Source: Streptomyces gobiensis | GTDB lineage: Bacteria; Actinomycetota; Actinomycetes; Streptomycetales; Streptomycetaceae | DNA: 64,000 nt | Reading direction: 5' to 3' | Assembly (NCBI RefSeq): GCF_021216675.1 | Contig: NZ_CP086120.1 | Location: 2,958,501-3,022,500 of the forward strand | Shown: piece by piece, positions 17,016-26,373 of the stretch | Layout of the letters: every line of letters begins with the position of its first letter | Numbering within the stretch: the stretch's first letter is position 1 | The notes under the pieces: generated by a model | What the model saw: only the letters and a program-made list of their open reading frames with translations | The model's database searches: none | Told to the model about the DNA's origin: nothing | Program-made: the position numbers and the translations under genes

Positions 17016-18533
17016 ACACGTGGCAAACACCGAACCGGACGTATACAGGCCGTCTGCGTCGCGGTAACCGCACTGGCGCTGTTAGCCGTGGGGGCACCCG
17101 CGGTGGCGCAGGACAGTACACCTCAGGCCGAAAGTACGCCGCTGCCGCCCGAGTTGGAGGAGATCCGGGCCGCGGAGGCCAGAGTTCTCTACGGGGATCC
17201 GGCCGAGCGGCCGATGGAACAGCGCAAGACCTCACTGATCTCGCTGGGCGACAGCGAGATATCGGGTGAGGGCGTCGGCACCTATGAGCCCGGCACCGAT
17301 GGGCCGGACAACTGGTGCCACCGGTCGCCCGATGTGGCGATCCACCGGACCGGGATCGCGGCGGACGAGACATACAACGTCGCCTGCTCCGGGGCCTCCA
17401 CCGTCCATATCAGGATCGGCGGACGGCAGCAGTACGCCGATGAGCTGGTGCAGAGCGACAGTCTGGCGATCAAGGCGCGTAACACCAGGCTGAAGATGAT
17501 CGTGCTGGTCGCGGGCGCCAATGATGATCTGCAGTTCGGGTCGGTCATGACGGACTGCGTCGTGCGGTGGTTTACGCTCCAGGGGCCCTGTGCGCCCAAG
17601 TACGAGCCGGGCTGGCAGGGCCGGGTCGACGGGCTGGTGCCCAAGGTCACCTCGACCGTCAACGACCTCAAGAAGGTGATGCGGGACGCGGGTTACGCGG
17701 ATGGTGACTACAAGCTCGTGGTGATGAGTTACCCCAGCCCGGTCGGGCCGGATGTCGAGGACAATCCCCAGTACCCCGGCAAGCTGCCGGGCGGCTGCAC
17801 CGGCTACACCTCGGACGCGCGCTGGGCGCGGGACTACGCCGTGCCGCGCTTCCAGGACGGCATCCGTAAGGTCGCGCAGAGCACCGGGGCGCACTACCTG
17901 GACGCCTCGCGGCTTTTCCAGGGGCATGAGGTGTGTATGGAGAATCCCTGGGCCCGTGGGCTGTGGGTGGAGCTGTCCAACCCCTTCCCGCCGGATGAGA
18001 ACTCCGTACGGCAGTCCTTCCACCCCAACTACCGTGGCCATGGCGCCTTCGCCGCCTGCCTGACGCAGCTGGACGCCTCCGGCCTGCGGGAGGCGTCCTG
18101 CGCCGACCCGTCCGGGGCCGGGCAGCCGGAGCTGTATCCGGTGGCCTGGGACGACGCCTTCGCGCCGCTGCGCAATGCGGGGACAGGGAGCTGTCTGGAC
18201 GCGGACAAGGCAAGCAGCCGCGACGGGACCGCGGTGCGGGGCTGGGAATGCCACGGTCAGCGCAACCAGGGCTGGTGGTACGACGAGCGCAGTAAGCAGC
18301 TCTATACCGAGCTGACCCACGACCGGTGTCTCGATGTGCCCCGCGGGAAGTATGAGCCGGGCGCGGGGCTTGTGCTGTGGAACTGCTCGGGGAGCGAGAA
18401 CCAGCGGTTCATCCGGGACGGCGGGGCGATCAAGCCCGCCGCCGCGCCACAGCTGTGTCTGGCGCTGTCGGACGCGCGTGATCAGGTGCGCCTGCGGCAG
18501 TGCGATGGCTCGGACAGCCAGCGGTTCGGCTAG
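17013..18533 (+). CDS. Secreted SGNH/GDSL esterase with ricin-type lectin domain
   Basis: 506 residues. A signal peptide (AVTALALLAVGAPAVA) is followed by an SGNH hydrolase domain with block I SLGDSEISGEG (Ser81), block III GANDDLQFG and the catalytic His in SFHPNYRGHG near residue 336. A C-terminal ricin B-like carbohydrate-binding domain (about 375-506) shows the repeated Trp/Phe motifs NQGWWY, NQRFI and SQRFG and paired Cys. It is probably an exported esterase or lipase acting on acylated polysaccharide or glycolipid. It is a single gene ending at a terminator. The start is embedded in the inverted repeat above, so expression may be translationally controlled. Confidence 0.9.
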   Translation: MTRGKHRTGRIQAVCVAVTALALLAVGAPAVAQDSTPQAESTPLPPELEEIRAAEARVLYGDPAERPMEQRKTSLISLGDSEISGEGVGTYEPGTDGPDNWCHRSPDVAIHRTGIAADETYNVACSGASTVHIRIGGRQQYADELVQSDSLAIKARNTRLKMIVLVAGANDDLQFGSVMTDCVVRWFTLQGPCAPKYEPGWQGRVDGLVPKVTSTVNDLKKVMRDAGYADGDYKLVVMSYPSPVGPDVEDNPQYPGKLPGGCTGYTSDARWARDYAVPRFQDGIRKVAQSTGAHYLDASRLFQGHEVCMENPWARGLWVELSNPFPPDENSVRQSFHPNYRGHGAFAACLTQLDASGLREASCADPSGAGQPELYPVAWDDAFAPLRNAGTGSCLDADKASSRDGTAVRGWECHGQRNQGWWYDERSKQLYTELTHDRCLDVPRGKYEPGAGLVLWNCSGSENQRFIRDGGAIKPAAAPQLCLALSDARDQVRLRQCDGSDSQRFG

Positions 18534-18544
18534 AGGGGTGAGGG

Positions 18545-18581
18545 AGAGGGCCCCATCGCTAAGAAGCAGGCGGGGCCCTCT
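18545..18581 (+). terminator. Terminator after the esterase gene
   Basis: A 10-bp stem AGAGGGCCCC/GGGGCCCTCT (18545-18554, 18572-18581) with a 17-nt loop, starting 12 bp after the stop and followed by TTCGT. Confidence 0.7.
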
Positions 18582-18616
18582 TCGTATGCGCTTTACGGCA
18601 TGCGCGACGGCATGGG

Positions 18617-19501
18617 TTACAGCGTGCCCAGCTTGATCAGTACGAGCAGTGCGATGAGCTGGATCGAGGACGCGCCCAGCGCCTTCTGCCATGGCAGATC
18701 GTGAGAGCGGCTGACCATCGAGGTGAAGAGCGCGCCCGCCGCGACCCAGGTGACCCAGCCGAGGACCTGGACGAAGGGCGCGTTGCCGCTGAGGAAGAGG
18801 GCGAAGAACAGCCGGGGGGCATCCGTAATCGACGCGATCAGCATCGCCAGGCCGACCGTTGGCCCCCAGGCTCCGTCGCCGCCGAACTGCCGGGCCAGCG
18901 TGTGCGTGACCGAGCCCAGTACCAGCCCGGAGAGTACGACCGCGATGCCGGTGACGATCACGTAGGGGACGGCGCTGGCGAGCGTCGAGTTCAGCACATC
19001 CTCGCGGGCCTGGTCGAAGCCGAAGACGGCGAGCAGCCCGTAGAGGAAGGTGACGATGATCGCCGGGCCCCATACGGAGTGGTCACGCATCTGCCAGAAG
19101 GTGGCGTTCGGCCGGAGGACAATGCCGCTCAGCAGCTGCTTCCAGGGCAGCTTCGGCCCGATGGCGGGAGCGGTGGTGCGGCCCGCGGCGTAGGTGGCGC
19201 CCTGGTTGTAGCCGTAGTCCGGCTCCTCGCCGAAGCGGAACTGCTGGGTGTGACCCGGAGCGTTGGCATACGGATCGGGGCCGGTTTGGCCGTCGAAGTA
19301 CTCCGGCTCACCGTGCCCGCCCCGCTGCCAGGGCCCCTGCTGGCCCTGCGGCGCCTGCTGCCCGTACGGCGAGTACGGGCCCGGCGCCTGCTGAGGGGCA
19401 CCCTGCGGGTGTTGTGAGTGCTGCGGGGTCTGCGGGGGGTAAGGCCCCTGCTGTTGTGCGTTCCGCGGGTCCCGGCCGCGTCCGATCCTGAATCCAGCCA
19501 C
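18617..19501 (-). CDS. Yip1-domain membrane protein with Pro/Gln-rich N-terminus
   Basis: 294 residues. The N-terminal about 110 residues are low-complexity Gln/Pro/Gly (QQGPYPPQ type) and presumably cytoplasmic and disordered. Five to six membrane helices of the Yip1 type follow (IIVTFLYGLLAVFGF, PYVIVTGIAVVLSGLVLG and others). The function is unknown; such proteins are common in Streptomyces and may act in membrane organisation. The GTG at 19501 has no clear ribosome site, so a leaderless start is possible. A longer frame to 19702 looks non-coding. Confidence 0.75.
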   Translation of the reverse strand: MAGFRIGRGRDPRNAQQQGPYPPQTPQHSQHPQGAPQQAPGPYSPYGQQAPQGQQGPWQRGGHGEPEYFDGQTGPDPYANAPGHTQQFRFGEEPDYGYNQGATYAAGRTTAPAIGPKLPWKQLLSGIVLRPNATFWQMRDHSVWGPAIIVTFLYGLLAVFGFDQAREDVLNSTLASAVPYVIVTGIAVVLSGLVLGSVTHTLARQFGGDGAWGPTVGLAMLIASITDAPRLFFALFLSGNAPFVQVLGWVTWVAAGALFTSMVSRSHDLPWQKALGASSIQLIALLVLIKLGTL

Positions 19502-19614
19502 GTAATCGAACGTACCGTGCTCAGCGGGAGGCCGATGCCGCACCCGGGGAATATGGGCGTTATTGGGGGCTGATCGGTCCGCATTGTGGCTGGTTCGGTA
19601 CATCCCAGCGGGCG

Positions 19615-20043
19615 TCAGTCCAGCGACACCCCCAGGGTGACGATCGCGCCCGGGTGGGCGGCGGCGATCGTCAGCCGGTCGGTGGTGAGCCGGGCGAGCC
19701 ACAGCCCGCGGCCACCCGGTCCGCCGTCCAGACCGGGGAGCAGTTCCGGGATGACATCCGCCGTAAAGCCGGGGCCGGAGTCGGTGACGCGGGCCTCCAG
19801 CTCAGCGCCGATGCGGCGTAGCAGCAGCTGGCCCTCGCCGCCCGCGTGCTCGATCGCGTTTGACACGACCGCGTCGACCGCCAGGACGAACTCACCCCGC
19901 CGTGGCTCTGTCAGCCCGGCCCAGGCCGCGCACTCCTCGACGCCGACCCGAAGCTGCGGGAGTGTGCGGGCGGTGAAGCGGCGTTTGAGCAGTTGTTGTT
20001 CGGGTCGGCTGGAGCGGGAACTGGACCTCGCTAGCATCCGCAC
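19615..20043 (-). CDS. RsbW-like ATP-binding anti-sigma/serine kinase
   Basis: 142-residue HATPase_c protein: N box EFVLAVDAVVSNAIEHAGG, G1 box VTDSGPGF, G2 GGPGGRGLWLARLTTD. This matches the RsbW/SpoIIAB class used in partner-switching regulation. It overlaps the upstream MEDS-STAS gene by 13 bp, so the pair is translationally coupled. The STAS partner could be its anti-anti-sigma substrate. No sigma factor gene is adjacent, so the target is distant. Confidence 0.9.
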   Translation of the reverse strand: MRMLARSSSRSSRPEQQLLKRRFTARTLPQLRVGVEECAAWAGLTEPRRGEFVLAVDAVVSNAIEHAGGEGQLLLRRIGAELEARVTDSGPGFTADVIPELLPGLDGGPGGRGLWLARLTTDRLTIAAAHPGAIVTLGVSLD

Positions 20044-20927
20044 TCCACCTCCACCTCCACCAGAGCGAGCGACTCCACCAACTCCGCACCGAGCTTACGG
20101 AGCGTATTGGCCTGGAAAGGGACGCAGTGCACCTCAATACGGTCGTGTCCGTCGGCGTCCGAGGCGAGCAACAGCAGATCGGTCGCGCAGCCGATGCTGA
20201 GGAAGTGGAGCCGGGTGAGGTCCACGATCAGACAGCGGGAGCGGGTGGTCTGGGAGAGACCGTCGCGCAGTGCCTCGGTGAAGGCGAGCCGGGTATTGAG
20301 GTCGGCGTCGCCTATGAGCCGGACCGAGCCGTCGGCGTAGATCGTGCGCAGGATTCCCAGCCCCGCGAGTACGTTATGGGGGTGTGCGCCGCACATGGCA
20401 TCCAGCACCTCCTCGCTGAACCGACGGCCGTCGTATGCGCAGAGCTCGCTGTAGGCCCGACCGGTGAACAGATGGTCCGCGCGGGACTCCCGCCGCATCA
20501 CCCCGTCGACGTCCATGTGGAGGGCCTGGACCCAGGCCATATCGATAAAGGCGCGTGCGGCCGTATACCCCTCCTCGACCGCGCGCGCGGTCTCCTCGCG
20601 GAGCCGGGCCCACTGCCGCTCGCTGGTGAACCGCCGGTCGGGGTGGATGAGCTCGCCCATGGTGGTCAGTACGAGCTGACCACTGTGCCGGGCTTCGGCC
20701 AGGGCCGGGTCATGGCCGCCCAGCCGGACGAGCGCCTCGGCCGTGGGCACCTCGGGGTCGAGCAGGGCCAGGACCTTCTCACCGAGGAGCAGGCCCGTAC
20801 GGACGAATACGGAGGCGATCTCCCAGCGGGTGGCGTCGTTGTCGTAGCGGAGGAAGGCGTGGTCGCCGGGGCGCAGCCGCTGTACGGAGATGGTGTGGTG
20901 CGGGCATGCCGCCTGGTCCACAGGCAT
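20031..20927 (-). CDS. MEDS-domain sensor fused to STAS domain
   Basis: 298 residues. An N-terminal MEDS (DcmR-like sensory) domain of about 180 residues (HTISVQRLRPGDHAFLRYDND, GLLLGEKVLALL) precedes a C-terminal STAS domain (about 200-298) resembling anti-sigma antagonists (LIVDLTRLHFLSIGCATDLL). In that motif the Ser of the D-(S/T)-hydrophobic phosphorylation site appears within FLSIGCA. The ATG at 20927 starts MPVDQAACPHH. The long upstream frame is shadow. With the kinase overlapping its 3' end this is a compact partner-switch module in which MEDS would receive the signal. The ligand is unknown. Confidence 0.85.
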   Translation of the reverse strand: MPVDQAACPHHTISVQRLRPGDHAFLRYDNDATRWEIASVFVRTGLLLGEKVLALLDPEVPTAEALVRLGGHDPALAEARHSGQLVLTTMGELIHPDRRFTSERQWARLREETARAVEEGYTAARAFIDMAWVQALHMDVDGVMRRESRADHLFTGRAYSELCAYDGRRFSEEVLDAMCGAHPHNVLAGLGILRTIYADGSVRLIGDADLNTRLAFTEALRDGLSQTTRSRCLIVDLTRLHFLSIGCATDLLLLASDADGHDRIEVHCVPFQANTLRKLGAELVESLALVEVEVECGC

Positions 20928-21080
20928 AGCGTCGAGGCTAGGCCGCTCGGGCGGTGTCCAACAGTGGGGCGTGGGGGCTGTCTTGTTCGGTGCGATGGCT
21001 GACCGAAAGGGATCAGTGCCTGCTCGAAGGGGTTCGTATTTGCTCGCACGGGAGTGTTTCCCCAACCCCGGCGGTCGGCC

Positions 21081-21136
21081 CCCATACGGCGATGGCCGGC
21101 CCCGCGAGCTGCAGGGCCGGCCATCGGCCGTATGGG
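21081..21136 (-). terminator. Long terminator hairpin after the Fe-S oxidoreductase gene
   Basis: Arms 21081-21102 and 21114-21136 match over 22 bp with one bulged base; the loop is 11 nt. It lies 13 bp past the stop of the minus-strand Fe-S gene. It also separates that gene from the MEDS-STAS gene. Confidence 0.75.
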
Positions 21137-21148
21137 AGCCTTGCCCGG

Positions 21149-23440
21149 CTACTGGGCGGGCTGGGGCTCTGGGGCGGCGGACTCCGTGGTGTCGCCGTCC
21201 TCCGGCCCCTCCGGTCCCGCCGGGGTCCTGACCGACTCCAGCAGGAGCTGGGCGACGTCCACGACCTGGACCGACTCCTTGGCCGACCCGTCGTTCTTCT
21301 TGCCGTTGACCGAATCGGTCAGCATGACCAGGCAGAACGGGCAGGCGGTGGAGACGATGTCCGGGTTGAGGGACAGCGCCTCGTCCACCCGCTCGTTGTT
21401 GACGCGCTTGCCGATCCGCTCTTCCATCCACATCCGCGCGCCACCGGCGCCACAGCAGAAGCCGCGCTCCTTGTGGCGGTGCATCTCCTCGTTGCGCAGC
21501 CCGGGGACCTTCCCGATGATCTCGCGCGGCGGGGTGTACACCTGGTTGTGCCGGCCCAGGTAGCAGGGGTCGTGGTAGGTGATCAGACCCTCAACCGGGG
21601 TGACCGGGATCAGCTTGCCCTCGTCGATGAGGTGCTGGAGCAGCTGGGTGTGGTGGATGACCTCGTACTCGCCGCCCAGCTGCGGGTACTCATTGGCGAT
21701 GGTGTTGAAGCAGTGCGGGCAGGTGGAGACGATCTTCTTCTTGGACTTGGGGACGGTGATCCCCTCGTCCTCATCCTCACCGAAGGCCGCGTTCAGCGTG
21801 GCGACGTTCTCCTCGCCGAGCTGCTGGAACAGGAACTCATTGCCCAGGCGGCGGGCCGAGTCACCGGTGCACTTCTCATCGCCGCCCATGATCGCGAACT
21901 TGACGCCCGCGATGTGCAGCAGCTCCGCGAAGGCCTTGGTGGTCTTCTTGGCCCGGTCCTCCAGGGCACCGGCGCAGCCGACCCAGAAGAGGTAGTCAAC
22001 CTCGGTGAGGTCATCGACCGTCTTGCCGACGACCGGCACCTCGAAGTCGACCTCCTTGGTCCACTCCAGCCGCTGCTTCTTGGCCAGCCCCCAGGGGTTG
22101 CCCTTCTTCTCCAGGTTCTTGAGCATCGTGCCCGCCTCGGAGGGGAAGGCGGACTCGATCATCACCTGGTAGCGGCGCATGTCGACGATGTGGTCGACAT
22201 GCTCGATGTCCACCGGGCACTGCTCCACGCAGGCGCCGCAGGTGGTGCAGGACCACAGCACATCGGGGTCGATGACCCCGTTCTCCTCGTACGTACCGAT
22301 CAGCGGGCGCTCGGCCTCGGCCAGCGCGCTGGCGGGGACGTCCTTCAGCTGCTCGGCGGTGGCCTTCTCCTCGCCCTCCATGGTCTTGCCGCCGCCCGCG
22401 AGCAGATACGGGGCCTTGGCGTACGCGTGGTCGCGCAGCGACATGATCAGCAGCTTCGGGGAGAGCGGCTTGCCGGTGTTCCAGGCGGGGCACTGCGACT
22501 GGCAGCGACCGCACTCGGTGCAGGTGGAGAAGTCGAGGATGCCTTTCCAGGAGAAGTGCTCGACCTGGGACACACCGAACTGGGTCTCTTCGCCGCCCTC
22601 CTCGTCGAAGACCGTCTCGAAGTCGATCGGCTTGCCGCCCGAGGTCATCGGCTGAAGCTCGCCCAGCGCGGTGCCGCCCTTGGCGTCACGCTTGAACCAG
22701 ATGTTGGGGAAGGCGAGGAAGCGGTGCCAGGCCACCCCCATGTTGGTGTTCAGGCTGACCGTGATCATCCAGATCATCGTCGTGCCCAGCTTCACCATCG
22801 CCCAGAAGTAGACGAGGTTCTGCAGGGCGGTCAGGCTCAGCCCGCCGAAGAGGGCGACCAGCGGGTACGAGACGAAGTAGGCGGGTTCGTAGCTCTCCAC
22901 GTGGTGCAGCGCGCCCTCCAGGCCGCGCAGCATCAGGATGGCCAGACCGATGATGAAGATGACGTACTCGACGAAGTACCCCTGCCAGGCCTTCGACCCC
23001 GCGAAGCGCGACTTGCGGCCTGCCCGGGAGGGCAGGCTCAGCAGTCGGATCACCATCAGCGTGGCGATGCCCACCGTGGTCATCAGACCGATGAACTCGA
23101 TGTACATCTCATACGGCAGGAAGCCGCCGAGCAGCGGCAGCGCCCAGTCGGCCTGGAAGAGCTGGCCGTATGCGTTGATGATCGTCGGCGGCAGCGTCAG
23201 GAAGCCGATCGCCACGAACCAGTGGGCGACGCCGACGACGGCCCAGCGGTTCATCCGCGTGTGACCGAGGAATTCCCTGATCAGGGTGGCCGTGCGCAGC
23301 TTCCAGTCGTTGGTGCGCGATCCTGCCGGGACCGGCTGGCCGAGCTTCACAAAGCGGTAGATCTGTGCGATGGCGCGAGCGAAGAGCGCGACGCCGACCG
23401 CGGTGAGTGCCAGCGTGACGATGATCGCGGCGAGTTGCAT
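21149..23440 (-). CDS. Membrane-bound heterodisulfide reductase-like Fe-S protein
   Basis: 763 residues. The N-terminal about 280 residues hold six or so membrane helices of a DsrM/NarI-like cytochrome-type domain. Two [4Fe-4S] motifs follow (CTECGRCQSQCP, CTTCGACVEQCP), then two CCG domains (CPHCFNTIANEYP near HHTQLL, and FCCGAGGARMWMEE with CPFCLVML). The layout is that of actinobacterial HdrD/GlpC-type oxidoreductases that pass electrons between the quinone pool and a thiol or disulfide or other acceptor. The C-terminus is an acidic Pro/Glu tail. A single gene with a strong terminator. The physiological substrate is not established. Confidence 0.92.
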   Translation of the reverse strand: MQLAAIIVTLALTAVGVALFARAIAQIYRFVKLGQPVPAGSRTNDWKLRTATLIREFLGHTRMNRWAVVGVAHWFVAIGFLTLPPTIINAYGQLFQADWALPLLGGFLPYEMYIEFIGLMTTVGIATLMVIRLLSLPSRAGRKSRFAGSKAWQGYFVEYVIFIIGLAILMLRGLEGALHHVESYEPAYFVSYPLVALFGGLSLTALQNLVYFWAMVKLGTTMIWMITVSLNTNMGVAWHRFLAFPNIWFKRDAKGGTALGELQPMTSGGKPIDFETVFDEEGGEETQFGVSQVEHFSWKGILDFSTCTECGRCQSQCPAWNTGKPLSPKLLIMSLRDHAYAKAPYLLAGGGKTMEGEEKATAEQLKDVPASALAEAERPLIGTYEENGVIDPDVLWSCTTCGACVEQCPVDIEHVDHIVDMRRYQVMIESAFPSEAGTMLKNLEKKGNPWGLAKKQRLEWTKEVDFEVPVVGKTVDDLTEVDYLFWVGCAGALEDRAKKTTKAFAELLHIAGVKFAIMGGDEKCTGDSARRLGNEFLFQQLGEENVATLNAAFGEDEDEGITVPKSKKKIVSTCPHCFNTIANEYPQLGGEYEVIHHTQLLQHLIDEGKLIPVTPVEGLITYHDPCYLGRHNQVYTPPREIIGKVPGLRNEEMHRHKERGFCCGAGGARMWMEERIGKRVNNERVDEALSLNPDIVSTACPFCLVMLTDSVNGKKNDGSAKESVQVVDVAQLLLESVRTPAGPEGPEDGDTTESAAPEPQPAQ

Positions 23441-23687
23441 GACGGCTCCTCGAACCTGCGGGGGCAGTGCCGGTGCCTGCGAGGGCAGGCTTACTAAGCA
23501 GTAACTTATCCAGTCTGTATGAGACTACCCACTATCCGCCCCTCGCTGTAGCGAGGCCAGCGGTGATCTGCGGCACCCCTCTGTTACGGCGTCCTCGCGC
23601 CTCTCGGCCCCAGGGGCCCTCGCGGGCTTCGGGCCGCCCCGTCGGTGCTGGCCGAGCACCGCTGTCGGCGGAGGGATTCCCCTAACC

Positions 23688-24025
23688 CGGCCCCTTCCCG
23701 AAACTGGGGGCTGCCGCCCCCAGACCCCCAGCGTTGTGGGCACTCGCAGCCCCGCGAGGGGCTGTGGGTGGGCACAACCCCCGGCCACCGGCCTGCACCC
23801 GGCCAACCCCGGGGCCCCGGGGCGAAGCCCCGGTTTCCGGGAAGGGGCGGGATACGGGGGACACCCACCCACGACACCCGCCCCGGGGCGGAGCCCCGCC
23901 ACGCGGCGGAGCCGCATATCGGCACAGCCGGGAAGGGGCGGGCATAGGGGACACCCACCCACGGCACCCGCCCCGGGGCGGAGCCCCGCCGCGCGGCGGA
24001 GCCGCATAGCGGTACACCCCGCCCT
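23688..24025. repeat. Dispersed intergenic repeat, copy A
   Basis: A GC-rich non-coding block at the 3' end of the M23 gene. Its modules, also seen in copies B-E, are CCCGAAACTGGGGGCT, GTGGGTGGGCACAACCCC, GGGCGAAGCCCCGGTTTCC, GGGAAGGGGCGGGATACGGG and GGCGGAGCCGCATATCGG. The last two modules occur twice in this copy. Between 23441 and 23687 I see no gene. Confidence 0.75.
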
Positions 24026-24030
24026 GGGCG

Positions 24031-25134
24031 CTAGAGGCGGACGCCGCGTTCGCGCAGCCAGGGGACGGGATCGACACCGGCCCCGTACTGAGGCGTGACG
24101 CGTACCTCGAAATGCAGATGCGGCCCGCTCGCATTGCCACTCGCACCGGCCAGCCCGATCTGCTCCCCCGGCCGCACCCGCTGCCCCGGCCTGGCCTGCA
24201 ACAGGGACAGATGGGCGTACTGGGTGTAGTAGCCGTTGTCATGGCGGATCAGCAGCTGGTTACCGAAACCGTCCCCGCAGGTCGCCACCGTCACCGTGCC
24301 CGCACCGGCGGCGCGCACAGGGGTTCCGGGGTCGACCGCGAAGTCCTGCCCGCTGTGCCGGTGAGCCCAGTGGCGGCCCCGCTCGGCGTACCCAGCGGAC
24401 AGCCGGTATCGCTCCACCGGGGCGACCCAGCCGGACCGCCGCCGTGGGGGTGGCCCGGCCGGTGGGCCGGTAGCGCAGCCGCGCGCGGCGGGCGGCGCGC
24501 CGAAGGCGCTGAGCAGCAGCCCGACCTGCCGCTCGACCCGGGACAGCTTCGCCTCGATACCCCGCTTGATCTTGTTCTGGCGAGCCTGGTCCCGCCGTAG
24601 CCGCTCCAGCGCCCGGTCCGCCGCGGCCTTGCTCCGTGCCACATCGTCCCGGGCCCGCTCGGCCCGCTCAGCCAGCTGGGCCGCGGCCCGGTTGCCCCGG
24701 AGCAAGGAGGAGGTCTGCGCCAGAAACTCCTCCGGCGAGTCGGCCAGCATCAGCTGGGCGCTGGGCAGCAGTCCTCCCGAAGCCCCCGAACGGTACTGCC
24801 GGGCGGCCATCCCCCCGACGGTCCGGCGCAGTTCGGCGTACGCGTGCCGCTTGCTGTCCAGCGCGTCCGTCAGCCGGTTGACCGTACGGCGCTGCCGCTT
24901 GGTCGCGCGGCGGACCTTCTCGTACGTACGGGAGGCACCTGCCGCCGCCCGGTAGACGCGTGCGGCGTCGGCCTCGGCGGCGGCGATACGGATGGTGACT
25001 TCCTGCCGCCCACGGTCGTCGGCCCGGCTGGGAGCGGCGTCGAATATGGGCAGCGCCGGCACCAGGAGTGCGCCCAGCAGGGCGGTCAGCGCTCGGGCTG
25101 GATACGACGCACGCACAGACACCAACACCAGCAC
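24031..25134 (-). CDS. Secreted M23-family (LytM-like) peptidase with coiled coil
   Basis: 367 residues: N-terminal signal sequence (ALTALLGALLVPALPIF), then a long coiled-coil region (about 40-205, rich in Arg/Ala/Glu/Gln) like EnvC/RipA-type regulators, a Pro/Arg linker, and a C-terminal M23 domain. The domain has zinc-site motifs H-x3-G-x-D (HRHSGQDF, near 262) and HLHFEV near 340. It likely cleaves peptidoglycan cross-bridges or activates other hydrolases. GTG start with GGGAG just upstream. The stop lies 6 bp from repeat copy A. Confidence 0.9.
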   Translation of the reverse strand: MLVLVSVRASYPARALTALLGALLVPALPIFDAAPSRADDRGRQEVTIRIAAAEADAARVYRAAAGASRTYEKVRRATKRQRRTVNRLTDALDSKRHAYAELRRTVGGMAARQYRSGASGGLLPSAQLMLADSPEEFLAQTSSLLRGNRAAAQLAERAERARDDVARSKAAADRALERLRRDQARQNKIKRGIEAKLSRVERQVGLLLSAFGAPPAARGCATGPPAGPPPRRRSGWVAPVERYRLSAGYAERGRHWAHRHSGQDFAVDPGTPVRAAGAGTVTVATCGDGFGNQLLIRHDNGYYTQYAHLSLLQARPGQRVRPGEQIGLAGASGNASGPHLHFEVRVTPQYGAGVDPVPWLRERGVRL

Positions 25135-25266
25135 GATCTCCCGTCAGGCCATGGGCTCATCCGGCTCATCCAGCTCCGGATACCGCCTGGCCTGTCCTGG
25201 CGCTGTGATCGTTAAATGGTGTGGCGGAATAATTCCATCCAATACAGGAAAAAGCGGGTAGTTGTA

Positions 25267-26373
25267 TTAATCTCCTGACCGGCCCGTGCTCTGCACCGGC
25301 AACTGGGCCTGGACCCGGAAGCCACCGTCGTCCGTCGGCCCCGCCGTACAGCCGCCGCCGAGCTGCTGGGCACGCTCCCGCAGCCCCACCAGCCCATGGC
25401 CGCCGCCCGGCAGCCGCATCGCCTCGGCGTCCCGGGCGGCCGGGCCATTGCTGACCTCGACGTGGAGCCGGTCGTCAGCCTCCCACAGCCGCACCTGGAC
25501 CGTGGCGCCCGGCGCGTGCTTACGGATATTGGTCAGCGACTCCTGGACCGTACGGAAGGCGGCCCGCTCCACCGCCTCCGGATAGCGGCTCTCCTCCGGC
25601 ACCGCGTCCAGCATCGCGGAATCCGCGGCGAAGCCCACGTCCAGGTCGACCTCCAGCCCGCTGTCCGCGATCAGCCGGGGCAGATCGGCCAGCCGGGGCT
25701 GTGGGCTGAGCTGTTGGGCGCTGCCGCCCGCCGCCCGTAGCACCCCCACCAGGTGGCGCAGTTCATCCAGGGTGGCGATCGACAGTGCCCGGATGGTGCC
25801 CGCGGTCTCCTTGGCGGCGGGGTCGCCGGTGCTGATGCGCAGGGCCCCTGCCTGGAGGCTGATCAGGCTCACCTGATGGGCGACCACATCATGCATCTCC
25901 CGGGCCAGCCGGGCCCGTTCGGTGCTCAGTACCCGCTCGGCGAGCAGTTCGTTCTCCCGGCCCCGGGCGGCGACCAGCAGGCCGATGGCGATGGGCGCGG
26001 CGATGACCACCCCCGTATCGGCGATATCCAGCAGGATCTCCCGGACCGGGCTCTGGAAGAGGTCGTCCGCCGGGTTCGGAACGAAGTAGGCCAGGGCGAA
26101 CAGCAGGGCGCACCCCGCGAGCGTGCGGCGGCCGCCGCGGTACCGGGCGACGGTGTAGAGGGCGATCAGCGGGGCGAACCAGATGAAGCCGATATACAGC
26201 CCGAGCAGCGCCACCAGCAGCACCGGGACCGGCCAGCGGCGGCGCAGCAGCAGCGCCCCGGCGGCGGCCAGCGAGAACCAGAGTTCCTTGCTGGGCGTGA
26301 CCCCGTTGACCAGCAGCGCGTCGGCGCCCGCGAGGACGGCCGGGCCCAGCAGGGAGAGTGCCGGTCTCAGCAT
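25267..26373 (-). CDS. Sensor histidine kinase, NarL-partner (HisKA_3) type
   Basis: 368 residues. The N-terminal half is multi-helix membrane (LSLLGPAVLAGADALLV, LLLVALLGLYIGFIWFAPL and others). The HisKA_3 phosphoacceptor box is RLAREMHDVVAHQVSLI, and the HATPase ends with GGHGLVGLRERAQQLGG. It pairs with the response regulator whose stop it overlaps by 7 bp. There is no extracytoplasmic sensor domain, so it probably senses a membrane-associated signal. The output genes are not evident from the neighbourhood. Confidence 0.92.
   Translation of the reverse strand: MLRPALSLLGPAVLAGADALLVNGVTPSKELWFSLAAAGALLLRRRWPVPVLLVALLGLYIGFIWFAPLIALYTVARYRGGRRTLAGCALLFALAYFVPNPADDLFQSPVREILLDIADTGVVIAAPIAIGLLVAARGRENELLAERVLSTERARLAREMHDVVAHQVSLISLQAGALRISTGDPAAKETAGTIRALSIATLDELRHLVGVLRAAGGSAQQLSPQPRLADLPRLIADSGLEVDLDVGFAADSAMLDAVPEESRYPEAVERAAFRTVQESLTNIRKHAPGATVQVRLWEADDRLHVEVSNGPAARDAEAMRLPGGGHGLVGLRERAQQLGGGCTAGPTDDGGFRVQAQLPVQSTGRSGD

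Noticed and set aside
16200..17030. Minus-strand frame opposite dcd
   Set aside because: Shadow of dcd, which has the full Dcd motif set.
20954..23497. Very long open frame on the plus strand opposite the Fe-S gene
   Set aside because: Mirror of a real minus-strand gene in GC-rich DNA; composition is His/Gln/Arg/Gly-rich and has no domain.
23645..24009. Overlapping frames in repeat copy A on both strands
   Set aside because: Translation is Gly/Pro/Arg repeats; the sequence is an intergenic repeat shared with four other loci.
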